DNA from: Nocardia panacis
GTDB lineage: Bacteria > Actinomycetota > Actinomycetes > Mycobacteriales > Mycobacteriaceae
Length of the DNA: 64,000 nt
Direction of reading: 5' to 3'
Assembly: GCF_003598715.1 (NCBI RefSeq)
Contig: NZ_QZFU01000019.1
Coordinates: 1 to 64,000, forward strand
The translations under genes and the position numbers were made by a program. Below are positions 52,633 to 59,774 of this stretch, one piece after another. Each line of letters opens with the position of its first letter. The first letter of the stretch is position 1. The notes under the pieces were generated by a model. The model saw only the letters and a program-made list of their open reading frames with translations. It searched no databases and had not been told where the DNA came from.

Positions 52633-53643
52633 CTATTCGTTTTCGCGGACCGGGAATTCCGCATGAAGGTCTCCGCCGAACAATTTCCAGTAGAAGGCGT
52701 TCATCCTCGCGGCGGCGGGTGCGCACCGAACCAGGATCGGCGCGACAGCCGACGGCGCCTCATCCGGGACGTGGCCCGCGGCGCACCGGAGTACGTACTC
52801 GTTGCGGGCAACAGGGCCGCCGCGGATCGGGGTCGGTATGCCACAGATATCGGTCACCACCCAGTTGACCAATCGCATTGCGGCATAGTCGCTGTCATGG
52901 GTGGCATGGCGTTCGACGAACTCGCGCTCGGCGGTCGACAGGTCGAAATGCGGCGAGGTGGCCAGCCCGAAATCGCTGAGATAGATCCGCTCCCCGTCGC
53001 TGCGCATATTGAGGAAATGCCCGTCCATGTGCAGCAGCCGACCGTCCAGGTACGTCACGATCCGCGAGAGTTGCCGCTCGAGCGTCACGACCTTGTCCGC
53101 CGGGTTCGCTCCGAGCCAGTCCGATATCGAGAGCGGGATGTATTCGCAGAACAGCACGAGGCTGCACCGGGCGGCCGCCAACGCTTCGAGACGGGTGCGC
53201 ACCGCCGGGCAACCACCCAGGGCGCGGACCACCGCCTCGGTATCGGCGTGTTCGTCCGCGATCGGCGACCGGCCGGGCAGCACCCGCCAGTGGTAGAGCA
53301 TCGGAAAGAACTGTGCCTCGCCGGCGAGCACACCATCGGTGACCATGATGTTCGCGGCCAACTCGCGCCAGGCACTGAAGCTCGGTCCGCCGATACCGTA
53401 TTGGCAGAACATCGGCAGGTCGAACAGGTTCGCTGTCGAGCCCCAGTGAGTGAGCTCCAGATCGGTCAGCGGGACGCGCTTGACGAACACTGAGATCCCG
53501 GCGACATCGACGACTGCTGCACCACCACCTACTCCGACGCTCTGGGACACGCCCGCATCCATCAGCTCGGCAAGCTGAATATCGCTGCGGGAGGCCAGGA
53601 AAGCCGAGAGTGTGCGGTGGCGGTCGCTCCTGGCGGCTGTCAT
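52633..53643 (-). CDS. Protein kinase/phosphotransferase-fold protein
   Basis: A 336-residue protein with an atypical kinase fold. The Lys of the N-lobe is in VFVKRVPLTD, the catalytic loop reads LLHMDGHFLNM (His-x-Asp and Asn), and the metal site is LSDFGLA. No glycine loop is clear. It could phosphorylate a small molecule or protein. No signal or membrane helix is present. The ATG at 53643 has no good ribosome site. Similar kinase-like proteins occur alone in actinobacteria. Confidence 0.75.
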   Translation of the reverse strand: MTAARSDRHRTLSAFLASRSDIQLAELMDAGVSQSVGVGGGAAVVDVAGISVFVKRVPLTDLELTHWGSTANLFDLPMFCQYGIGGPSFSAWRELAANIMVTDGVLAGEAQFFPMLYHWRVLPGRSPIADEHADTEAVVRALGGCPAVRTRLEALAAARCSLVLFCEYIPLSISDWLGANPADKVVTLERQLSRIVTYLDGRLLHMDGHFLNMRSDGERIYLSDFGLATSPHFDLSTAEREFVERHATHDSDYAAMRLVNWVVTDICGIPTPIRGGPVARNEYVLRCAAGHVPDEAPSAVAPILVRCAPAAARMNAFYWKLFGGDLHAEFPVRENE

Positions 53644-53755
53644 CGCACGATTCTGCCACTGCCTGTCCAGGATGAGCGTCGCCCTCATCGACGACGCCTG
53701 GTCGAAACCGCCCGAATTGCAGGGGAGTTCGCCGGCCGAGCAGATCGAAGCCGAA

Positions 53756-53932
53756 TCATGGTGCGGTATAGGAATTCTCGAGCCACCTGGCGACGCACCG
53801 AACGAGTCGGTCCGTCGGATGCAGTTCGAGGACCGAGCGGTTGCCTGCCGGGTGGATCGCCTCGAGGCGCAGGCCCGCCTTTTCGGCCAGCCTGCCCAGT
53901 TGGGCGACGGTGCGCTCGAGAGGCTTGCTCAT
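53756..53932 (-). CDS. Small hypothetical protein (58 aa)
   Basis: A short frame starting MSKPLERTVAQLGRLAEKAG and ending LENSYTAP, with a plausible amphipathic helix and strand pattern. No family is known. It lies 25 bases downstream of the nitroreductase-like gene on the same strand, so it may be its operon partner. No clear ribosome site is seen. Confidence 0.45.
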   Translation of the reverse strand: MSKPLERTVAQLGRLAEKAGLRLEAIHPAGNRSVLELHPTDRLVRCVARWLENSYTAP

Positions 53933-53957
53933 GCGCGCACACCGCGATTCGGATCCG

Positions 53958-54323
53958 TCAGGCCACATCCATGCGCAGAAACTCGGTGATGCGCATCATC
54001 TTCGGCCCCAGGGCTTTCGGAGGCAGGTCGCGCTTCGCCTCGTCCAACCCGATCAAACGCGGTGCGGTGAGGTTCATCTCGCGCCCCTCGACGCGCAGGT
54101 GGGCTCGACCGGCGGCCAGCACATTGCGCACCCAGTCCGATCGCGAACCGTATACGAGCACGAACAGGAACCCGCCCTCGACGGGATGTACATCCAGCGG
54201 GGTGCGATACGTGGCGCCGGAGACACGTCCGACGTGGGTCAGCACCGGCCAATTGCCACTGGCCAGGGCGCGGGGATTGAACACGCGCTTGTTCACTTGG
54301 CCCCACCATCTCGGCATCGGCAT
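53958..54323 (-). CDS. F420-type nitroreductase/quinone reductase family protein (Ddn-like)
   Basis: A 121-residue split-barrel protein of the deazaflavin-dependent Ddn group. It has LTHVGRVSGATYRTPLDVHP (cofactor phosphate region), GGFLFVLVYGSRSDWVRNVLAAG and LRVEGREMNL. It would use F420H2 to reduce quinones or nitro compounds. AAGGAG precedes the ATG. It diverges from the TetR gene with two operators between. Confidence 0.88.
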   Translation of the reverse strand: MPMPRWWGQVNKRVFNPRALASGNWPVLTHVGRVSGATYRTPLDVHPVEGGFLFVLVYGSRSDWVRNVLAAGRAHLRVEGREMNLTAPRLIGLDEAKRDLPPKALGPKMMRITEFLRMDVA

Positions 54324-54360
54324 GGGAATCTCCTTCGCATTCGACGGGCTCCCACCGGGG

Positions 54361-54396
54361 AACCTTACACCTGTAAGGTTGACTTACACCTGTAAG
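54361..54396. promoter_or_regulatory. Tandem TetR-type operators
   Basis: AACCTTACACCTGTAAGGTT is a perfect 20-bp palindrome (54361-54380). A second CTTACACCTGTAAG lies at 54383-54396. Their centres are 19 bases apart. They lie between the divergent Ddn-like and TetR genes, and so probably repress both. Confidence 0.85.
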
Positions 54397-54425
54397 GTTG
54401 TCAAGCATCCGACCCTGGAGCCGCC

Positions 54426-55094
54426 ATGCCCCCGCAGCAGACCCGACCACCCCTCAACCGCGAACGCGTGCTCGACGCCGCGATCCGGGTCGCCGATCGC
54501 GGTGGCGTGCAGGCGATCACCATGCGGCGGGTGGCGCAGGAACTCGGCGTCGAGGCGATGTCGCTCTACCACCACCTGCCGAACAAGGACGCCATCCTCG
54601 ACAGCGTGGTCGACGCGGTATTCGCCGCCATCGAACTGCCCGACGGCGCGGCCGCGGACTGGCGCGACGCGATCCGCACCCGTGCCTTTTCCGCGCGCAC
54701 GGTGCTGTCCCGGCACAGCTGGGCGCTAGGGCTCATGGATTCCCGACGCGATCCGGGTCCCGCGACGCTGCGGCACCACAATGCCGTCCTCGGCGTCCTG
54801 CGACGGGCCGGTTTTCCGCTGCCGCTCGCCGCGCACGCCGTCTCGCTCATCGACAGCTACATCGGCGGATATGTCCTGCAGGAAGCCAATCTGCCGCTCG
54901 CGACGCCGAAGGATGTCCGGGAGGTCGCGGGCACCATCCTCGGCGACCTGCCGGGAGCGGAACTGCCGTATCTCAGGGAGATCATCGTCGACCACGCGCT
55001 GCGGCCCGACTACGACCACACCGGCGAGTTCGGATTCGGGCTCGATCTGATATTGGACGCGCTGGAAGCCCGCCGGGCGGCCGCCGAATCCTGA
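54426..55094 (+). CDS. TetR/AcrR-family regulator (TetR_C_1 type)
   Basis: A 222-residue repressor. The N-terminal HTH reads LDAAIRVADRGGVQAITMRRVAQELGVEAMSLYHHLPNKDAILD. The C-terminal ligand domain has the TetR_C_1 pattern (SRHSWALGLMDSR, DSYIGGYVLQEANLP, EFGFGLDLILDAL). It likely represses itself and the divergent nitroreductase-like gene through the tandem palindromes. The ligand is unknown. Confidence 0.92.
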   Translation: MPPQQTRPPLNRERVLDAAIRVADRGGVQAITMRRVAQELGVEAMSLYHHLPNKDAILDSVVDAVFAAIELPDGAAADWRDAIRTRAFSARTVLSRHSWALGLMDSRRDPGPATLRHHNAVLGVLRRAGFPLPLAAHAVSLIDSYIGGYVLQEANLPLATPKDVREVAGTILGDLPGAELPYLREIIVDHALRPDYDHTGEFGFGLDLILDALEARRAAAES

Positions 55095-55145
55095 ACGCCC
55101 GCACCGATTCTCGGCCGAGCCGGGATATCGGCGGGCACTGCCGCA

Positions 55146-55508
55146 TCAATCGGTGAGATCTTTGCCCGATTCCCGCAACCGGGTTTCGATCAGCTTCCGC
55201 ACGAGCGGCTGGGGCAATGGTTGGTCGGGTGGGAAGTGCAGCGAACTCTTCGTCATCTCGTAGCCCGCGAGGTCAGCGGCGAGGGCGGGCAGGACCGAGC
55301 CGCTGTGCGGGAGGTAGGCGAGGTGGTGGGTGAATGCGGCGAATCCCGCGACGACCTCGCCGTCGATTCTGAACGCGGGCATCTGGTAGGAAATGCACTC
55401 CTGCGCCTCGGGCAGCAGGGCGCGGATGTCCGAACGTAGCTGGTTCAGCGTCTTTCGCCCCGGTTCGGGAACCTCTGCCAGATAGCTGTCGACATCATTG
55501 GCAACCAT
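55146..55508 (-). CDS. DUF1801/YdhG-like protein
   Basis: A 120-residue protein with the DUF1801 pattern: DSYLAEVPEPGRKTLNQLRSDIRALLPEAQECISYQMPAF, GFAAFTHHLAYLP and a C-terminal SLHFPPDQPLPQPLVRKLIETRLRE. The fold is that of the YdhG/iron-chaperone-like group. The function is unproven. It stands alone; the ATG has no strong ribosome site. Confidence 0.85.
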   Translation of the reverse strand: MVANDVDSYLAEVPEPGRKTLNQLRSDIRALLPEAQECISYQMPAFRIDGEVVAGFAAFTHHLAYLPHSGSVLPALAADLAGYEMTKSSLHFPPDQPLPQPLVRKLIETRLRESGKDLTD

Positions 55509-55547
55509 GTGGCTATTGTCGCACCCGCGAGGGTGCGACGCCTCGAC

Positions 55548-56801
55548 TTACCGCGGGTAATCCAGTGGCGGGGTCGGCGGGAAGATGACCGGCAATTCGG
55601 TCAGCGCCCGATGGAACGGACCCGGTCGCCAGTTCGGTGTCCGATCGGGCGGATCGAGTTGGAGTTCCGGTATGGCGTCGAGGAGTTGGTCGATGGCCTC
55701 CTGCGCGATCAGATAGGCCATGGAACGCGCGGGGCAGGCATGGGGGCCGAGGCCCCAGGCCAGGTGGGAGCGGTTGCCGGTGAGATCGCCCGCGCGGATC
55801 GCCGGGTCGTTGTTGCAGGCCGCCATGCTGATGACGACGGGCTGGTGCGCGGGCAACCACACATCGTCGATGAGGATCGGATGGTTGGGGTAGGTGATCA
55901 GCAGGTTCGCCAACGGCGGGTCATTGAACAGGACCTCGTCGAGGGCGTCGCGGGCGGAGAGGTTGCCGCCGAGGAAACTGCCGCCGAAGCGCTCGTCGGT
56001 CAGGATCAGCAGCAGCGTGTTGGTGATCAGGTTCAGTTCGAATTCGATTCCGCTGCCGTAGATCTGGGAGACGTGGTGCGATGCCTCCACATCGGTGAGT
56101 CCGGCAGGGTGCCCGAGCAGCACCGAGGTGATATCGCGTTGGGGTTCGGCGCGTTTGAGTGTCACGAGACGCATCAGCGCCTCCCCCACCATTCGATTGC
56201 CCTTCTCGGCGTCGACGCCCTCGAGCAACGCGGCGGTGCCCGCGGCGACCTGGCCGCCGATCTCCGGCGGGCAGCCGAGCAGGTAGTTCACCACCGCGAA
56301 TATCAGTGGGAATACATACTGTTGGATCAGGTCGGCGGATCCGTCGGCGCAGAAGGAGTTGATCAGCGGGATCGCGAGGTCCGCCACCACCGCCTGCAGG
56401 GCATACAGGTCGATCTCATCGATACCCGCGGTGATCGCCCCGCGATAGCGGGTGAAGTCGGCTCCGGCGCTGCGACTGGCCATCGGCCGCCACTCCAGCA
56501 GCGGAAGTATCGGACAGTCCGCCGGAATATCCTGCTGCCAGGCCCGCGGGTCGGCCGGGAAGTGTTCGGGATCGTTGAGGATCCGCACGGCGGTGCTGTA
56601 CCCGATCACCAAGGTGGCGGGTACGCCCGGCGCCAGCTCGATCGGCGCCAGAGATCCATAGCGCCTGCGCATCTCGTGGTAGGCGCCGTGCGGGTCGGCC
56701 GCGAATTCGGGCCGGTACATCGGCACCCGAGGGTCGTCGGTATCGGTCGGCGAACCGTGGACGACCGGGCACGACGCGGCCCGTGTTTGCGGCGAACTCA
56801 A
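55548..56801 (-). CDS. CYP157-like cytochrome P450 lacking EXXR
   Basis: A 417-residue P450. The heme loop is WGLGPHACPARSMA, with the axial Cys. The K-helix, normally E-x-x-R, reads DEVLFNDPPLAN, so Arg is replaced by Phe. Streptomyces CYP157 proteins, which belong to conservons, lack the motif in the same place (EQSLW). The sequence CPVVHG...RVPMYRPEFAADPHGAY also matches that group. No conservon genes are adjacent. I chose TTG 56801 because GGAGA lies seven bases upstream. The substrate is unknown. Confidence 0.87.
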   Translation of the reverse strand: MSSPQTRAASCPVVHGSPTDTDDPRVPMYRPEFAADPHGAYHEMRRRYGSLAPIELAPGVPATLVIGYSTAVRILNDPEHFPADPRAWQQDIPADCPILPLLEWRPMASRSAGADFTRYRGAITAGIDEIDLYALQAVVADLAIPLINSFCADGSADLIQQYVFPLIFAVVNYLLGCPPEIGGQVAAGTAALLEGVDAEKGNRMVGEALMRLVTLKRAEPQRDITSVLLGHPAGLTDVEASHHVSQIYGSGIEFELNLITNTLLLILTDERFGGSFLGGNLSARDALDEVLFNDPPLANLLITYPNHPILIDDVWLPAHQPVVISMAACNNDPAIRAGDLTGNRSHLAWGLGPHACPARSMAYLIAQEAIDQLLDAIPELQLDPPDRTPNWRPGPFHRALTELPVIFPPTPPLDYPR

Positions 56802-57061
56802 GGGCAAATCTCCAAACGGATCCGTGTGCGCTGCTCGGCGGCTGGCTACCGTTCCCCGCGCCGGGACCGCACTGCCGCGAGTCACCGCGCCGGGACGGCA
56901 CGATGATATAGCCGCTGCGGGCAAGAAGCATTCCCACACCGGAAATAGGGTCTACCGCAAGAACCTTCGATCCGTCACGGCGCTGCCGCGACTCCTGTGG
57001 CGCCGCGTGCCCGCGCACCGATCCCACGGCACCACAGACAATTCCAAGCCAGTGCCACCGG
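56802..57061. other. Gap between chitinase and P450 genes
   Basis: About 260 bases with no supported gene. It should carry the promoter of the P450 gene and the end of the chitinase transcript. Confidence 0.5.
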
Positions 57062-57079
57062 GCGCCACCACGGTGGCGC
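57062..57079 (-). terminator. Small hairpin after the chitinase gene
   Basis: Arms GCGCCACC and GGTGGCGC with a two-base loop, 20 bases after the stop of the minus strand gene. Confidence 0.45.
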
Positions 57080-57099
57080 GCAGTCGATGAACGCCGATC

Positions 57100-58635
57100 T
57101 CAACCCTTGGTTTTGCCCTTGAAGTAGAACGGCGTCATATCCACCTTCACGGACCCCTGCGGTTCAGCACCCAGACCCTCGCGAGCGGCGTTCACCAGTA
57201 GACCGTTGTCCATATCGATCGTCCAGGTGAACAGGCCGCCGAGCTTGTTCTTCAGTGCGTACTCCCCTTTGGCCTTCACCGAGCGCGGCGTGTCGATCGA
57301 CAGGAACAGCTTGCTCTTGGCGCTGTACAGATAGTCGGCATCGGCCTGCTCGTCGGTGTAGATGTCGAAACCGTTGAGGCCGCACTTGTTTTCGAGGTCG
57401 AGGTAGTTGTAGAGGATGTCGTAGTACTCCGAGGCGCCGGATTCGTAGGTACCGGTGGTGGTCGTCTTATCGGGGCCCGGATCGTAAGTGCCCTTCAGCG
57501 GCGACCACGACGCGATGGCCGCGTTGCGGGCGCTGCGGCTATAGCCCGCGTAGCCGAGGAATATTTGGCCCGAAGGCACCTTATGGTCAAGCAGGTACTT
57601 CACGGCGTCATCGATGGCCGGGTACAGGCTCGTGTGATGGGCCAGCCCCTTTGCCCATGGCGTGCCGAAGAAGTCGTAGGTCATCAGATTGATGCCTTCC
57701 ACGCCCGCGGCGATCATGCCCGGTATATCGGAGGTCTGCAACGCGGCCATCGACGCACCGGCCGCGATGCTGACCCGCACCTTCGGCAGCTTCTTCTTGA
57801 GTTCGCGCACCAGCGCCTGGAAGTTCTTCGCGTCCTCCGGGCCGAACGGATTATTGTTGCCCGCGACACCCGGATATTCCCAGTCGATATCGACTTCGGT
57901 GAACATGGGGAAGCGCTTGCAAAGGTCGGCGATGCTGTCGACCAGCGTCTTTCGCTTGGCTTCCTCGGCCGTGACAGCGTGGAACGCGTTGCTCATCGTC
58001 CAGCCGCCCAGGCTGAAGGCCAGTTTCAGATTCGGATTCTGCTTCTGCAGCTTGGCCAGTCCACCCAGCATGCCCTGCGCATGAGCCTGGTCGAAAAGTT
58101 GGCTGTAGTCATTGCTGATCCATTTGTCGAAACCTACGTTGCGATATGCTGCCACATCCCCCCAAGCATCGGTGAACGTGGCTTCGTTCGTCTTTCTGCT
58201 GAAATCCGTTGCGGCTCTGTCGATTGTGTCGCGTTTTTCGCCCTGATCGCCCACGATGCCCGCGAAGCCGATGATCAGGCGGTCGTACGCGGCGGCATCG
58301 AGCAGCATGAGGTCGGTGCCGCGGCCCACGTGATTGTTCTCGTAGTCGCCGTCGAGGCGGCCATCGTACTGGGGCCAGTCGGGGTAGTAGCCGAACACCT
58401 GAGTCCCCGCCGAGGTGGCGCTGTACTTGTTGTAGACCCGCTTGGCCACGCGCGCGGATGTGTACGAGAACTTCTCGGTCTCGGTCGCCGGCTCGTAATT
58501 GTTCTGCTTGTAGGTCTTCTCGGTCCCGCCTTTGGACTTCGGGAATTTCTCATCGCCCGGATCGCCGTCATACACCAGTTCACTCTTCTTGGTGCGAGTG
58601 ATGTTCTGTGAGGAGGTCACCGCGGACTGGGTCAT
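57100..58635 (-). CDS. GH18 chitinase, Tc-toxin-associated type
   Basis: A 511-residue chitinase. The GH18 active site is EVDIDWEYPG, with catalytic Glu253. Substrate-binding strands are FSLGGWTMS and INLMTYDFFGTPW. The N-terminal 75 residues (SYTSARVAKRVYNKYSAT) and blocks such as YDGRLDGDYENN, YDRLIIGFAGIVGD and LDTPRSVKAKGEYALKNKLGG match Chi1/Chi2 of the Yersinia entomophaga Tc toxin complex and Photorhabdus relatives. No signal peptide is seen, as in those proteins. It should cut chitin in fungi or insects. No Tc toxin subunit lies nearby. Confidence 0.92.
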   Translation of the reverse strand: MTQSAVTSSQNITRTKKSELVYDGDPGDEKFPKSKGGTEKTYKQNNYEPATETEKFSYTSARVAKRVYNKYSATSAGTQVFGYYPDWPQYDGRLDGDYENNHVGRGTDLMLLDAAAYDRLIIGFAGIVGDQGEKRDTIDRAATDFSRKTNEATFTDAWGDVAAYRNVGFDKWISNDYSQLFDQAHAQGMLGGLAKLQKQNPNLKLAFSLGGWTMSNAFHAVTAEEAKRKTLVDSIADLCKRFPMFTEVDIDWEYPGVAGNNNPFGPEDAKNFQALVRELKKKLPKVRVSIAAGASMAALQTSDIPGMIAAGVEGINLMTYDFFGTPWAKGLAHHTSLYPAIDDAVKYLLDHKVPSGQIFLGYAGYSRSARNAAIASWSPLKGTYDPGPDKTTTTGTYESGASEYYDILYNYLDLENKCGLNGFDIYTDEQADADYLYSAKSKLFLSIDTPRSVKAKGEYALKNKLGGLFTWTIDMDNGLLVNAAREGLGAEPQGSVKVDMTPFYFKGKTKG

Positions 58636-58901
58636 CAGAATCTCCCTTCACGTTGCTGAAGCGATCTCCGAAATTTCCGTCGGCGAAGAATCCGCCTGTC
58701 ACGTCCAGAAAATCATCCATTGCGCGAAGAAGACGAGTATCGCCGAGGTCCGCCGCACCCGCCCTCTCGGCGAGACGATGTCTCCCCTCCCGTGGCTATC
58801 GGCACCGCTGCGGCGCTATAGGCGCTCGGCAGAACCTATTGTCCGCCTGCGGTCCGGACCGGGTCAAACATGCGGACCAGCAGGTTTCCGACAGACCGGA
58901 A

Positions 58902-59474
58902 TCAGCGGTGCATCGCAGCGCCGCGGGCCTGCTCCGGCAGATAGCCGTGAGCGGCTATGTTTTCCGCCGCGGCGAGGTAGGAGGCGGGATCGGTGGGTGT
59001 CTTGGTGCCGAGGCCGTCCACGTAGCGGTTGAAAAGGCAGAACATCGCCGCGATCAAAACCGTGTCGTGGATTTCGCGGTCGCTCGCGCCCACGTCACGG
59101 GCCGCGGTGACCAGCTCGGCAGTCACGTGGCGGCCGGATCGCTGGACCGCCGCCGCGATAGCGAGCAGCGCGCGCAGCTTGGCGGAGACGGGTGCGGTCG
59201 CGGGGTCGCGGACGGCGGCGTCGACCAGGTGCGAGCCGCCGTCGATCTGGACCGCGGCTATCGCGGTGTGCGCGCTACAGCAGAAGACGCACTCGTTGCG
59301 GGACGAGACATAGGCGGCGATGAGTTCGCGCTCACCGGTGTCGAGTGTGCTCGGGCCGCGCAGCAGCGCCTCGGCCAGACCGGACAGGAGCAGTCCCGTA
59401 TCCGAGCGGTAGGACAATAGACCCCGCACTCCGGGATACTGGTGCTCGTCCAAGCCGAGATCGATATACGCCAT
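58902..59474 (-). CDS. AhpD-like carboxymuconolactone decarboxylase-family protein
   Basis: A 190-residue helical protein. The redox site is ECVFCCSAHTAIA (Cys-x-x-Cys with a following His), as in AhpD peroxidase-coupled proteins. A second related helical half follows. Likely a peroxidase or decarboxylase-like enzyme with thiol chemistry. GAGG lies upstream of ATG 59474. It lies 266 bases from the chitinase on the same strand, probably a separate transcript, and is divergent from the LuxR-family regulator. Confidence 0.87.
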   Translation of the reverse strand: MAYIDLGLDEHQYPGVRGLLSYRSDTGLLLSGLAEALLRGPSTLDTGERELIAAYVSSRNECVFCCSAHTAIAAVQIDGGSHLVDAAVRDPATAPVSAKLRALLAIAAAVQRSGRHVTAELVTAARDVGASDREIHDTVLIAAMFCLFNRYVDGLGTKTPTDPASYLAAAENIAAHGYLPEQARGAAMHR

Positions 59475-59774
59475 AGCGGTCACACCTCGAATACTTCGGT
59501 CGCAGTGCGGGTTTCGACAAGCAGTGGCATTTCGCGCCTCGTTCCGCGAGCGGGGTGGGTATCGAATTCGATGGTGGCAGGGGGTTCGTGATCGCGGGCG
59601 CGAGCCGATATGGAAAGGGCAACAAAGCGGAAGCCCATGTCGCGACTGTGGGTTCCCACGCTGTCCCGAAGCGGACGCGGGCGGGCATCGGCAGGTACCT
59701 GGACGATCTACCTAGACGGACATCACTCGTGCGAGCGAGGACCGTAGTAGGCCCGGTCGGTACGCTTTGCCGAT
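59475..59774. other. Divergent region between AhpD-like and LuxR-family genes
   Basis: About 300 bases without a supported gene. Short frames lack ribosome sites. It must hold both promoters; no clear palindromic operator stands out. Confidence 0.5.

Noticed and set aside
59484..59774. An ORF overlapping the LuxR-family gene start
   Set aside because: No ribosome site and no protein pattern; composition resembles noncoding DNA.
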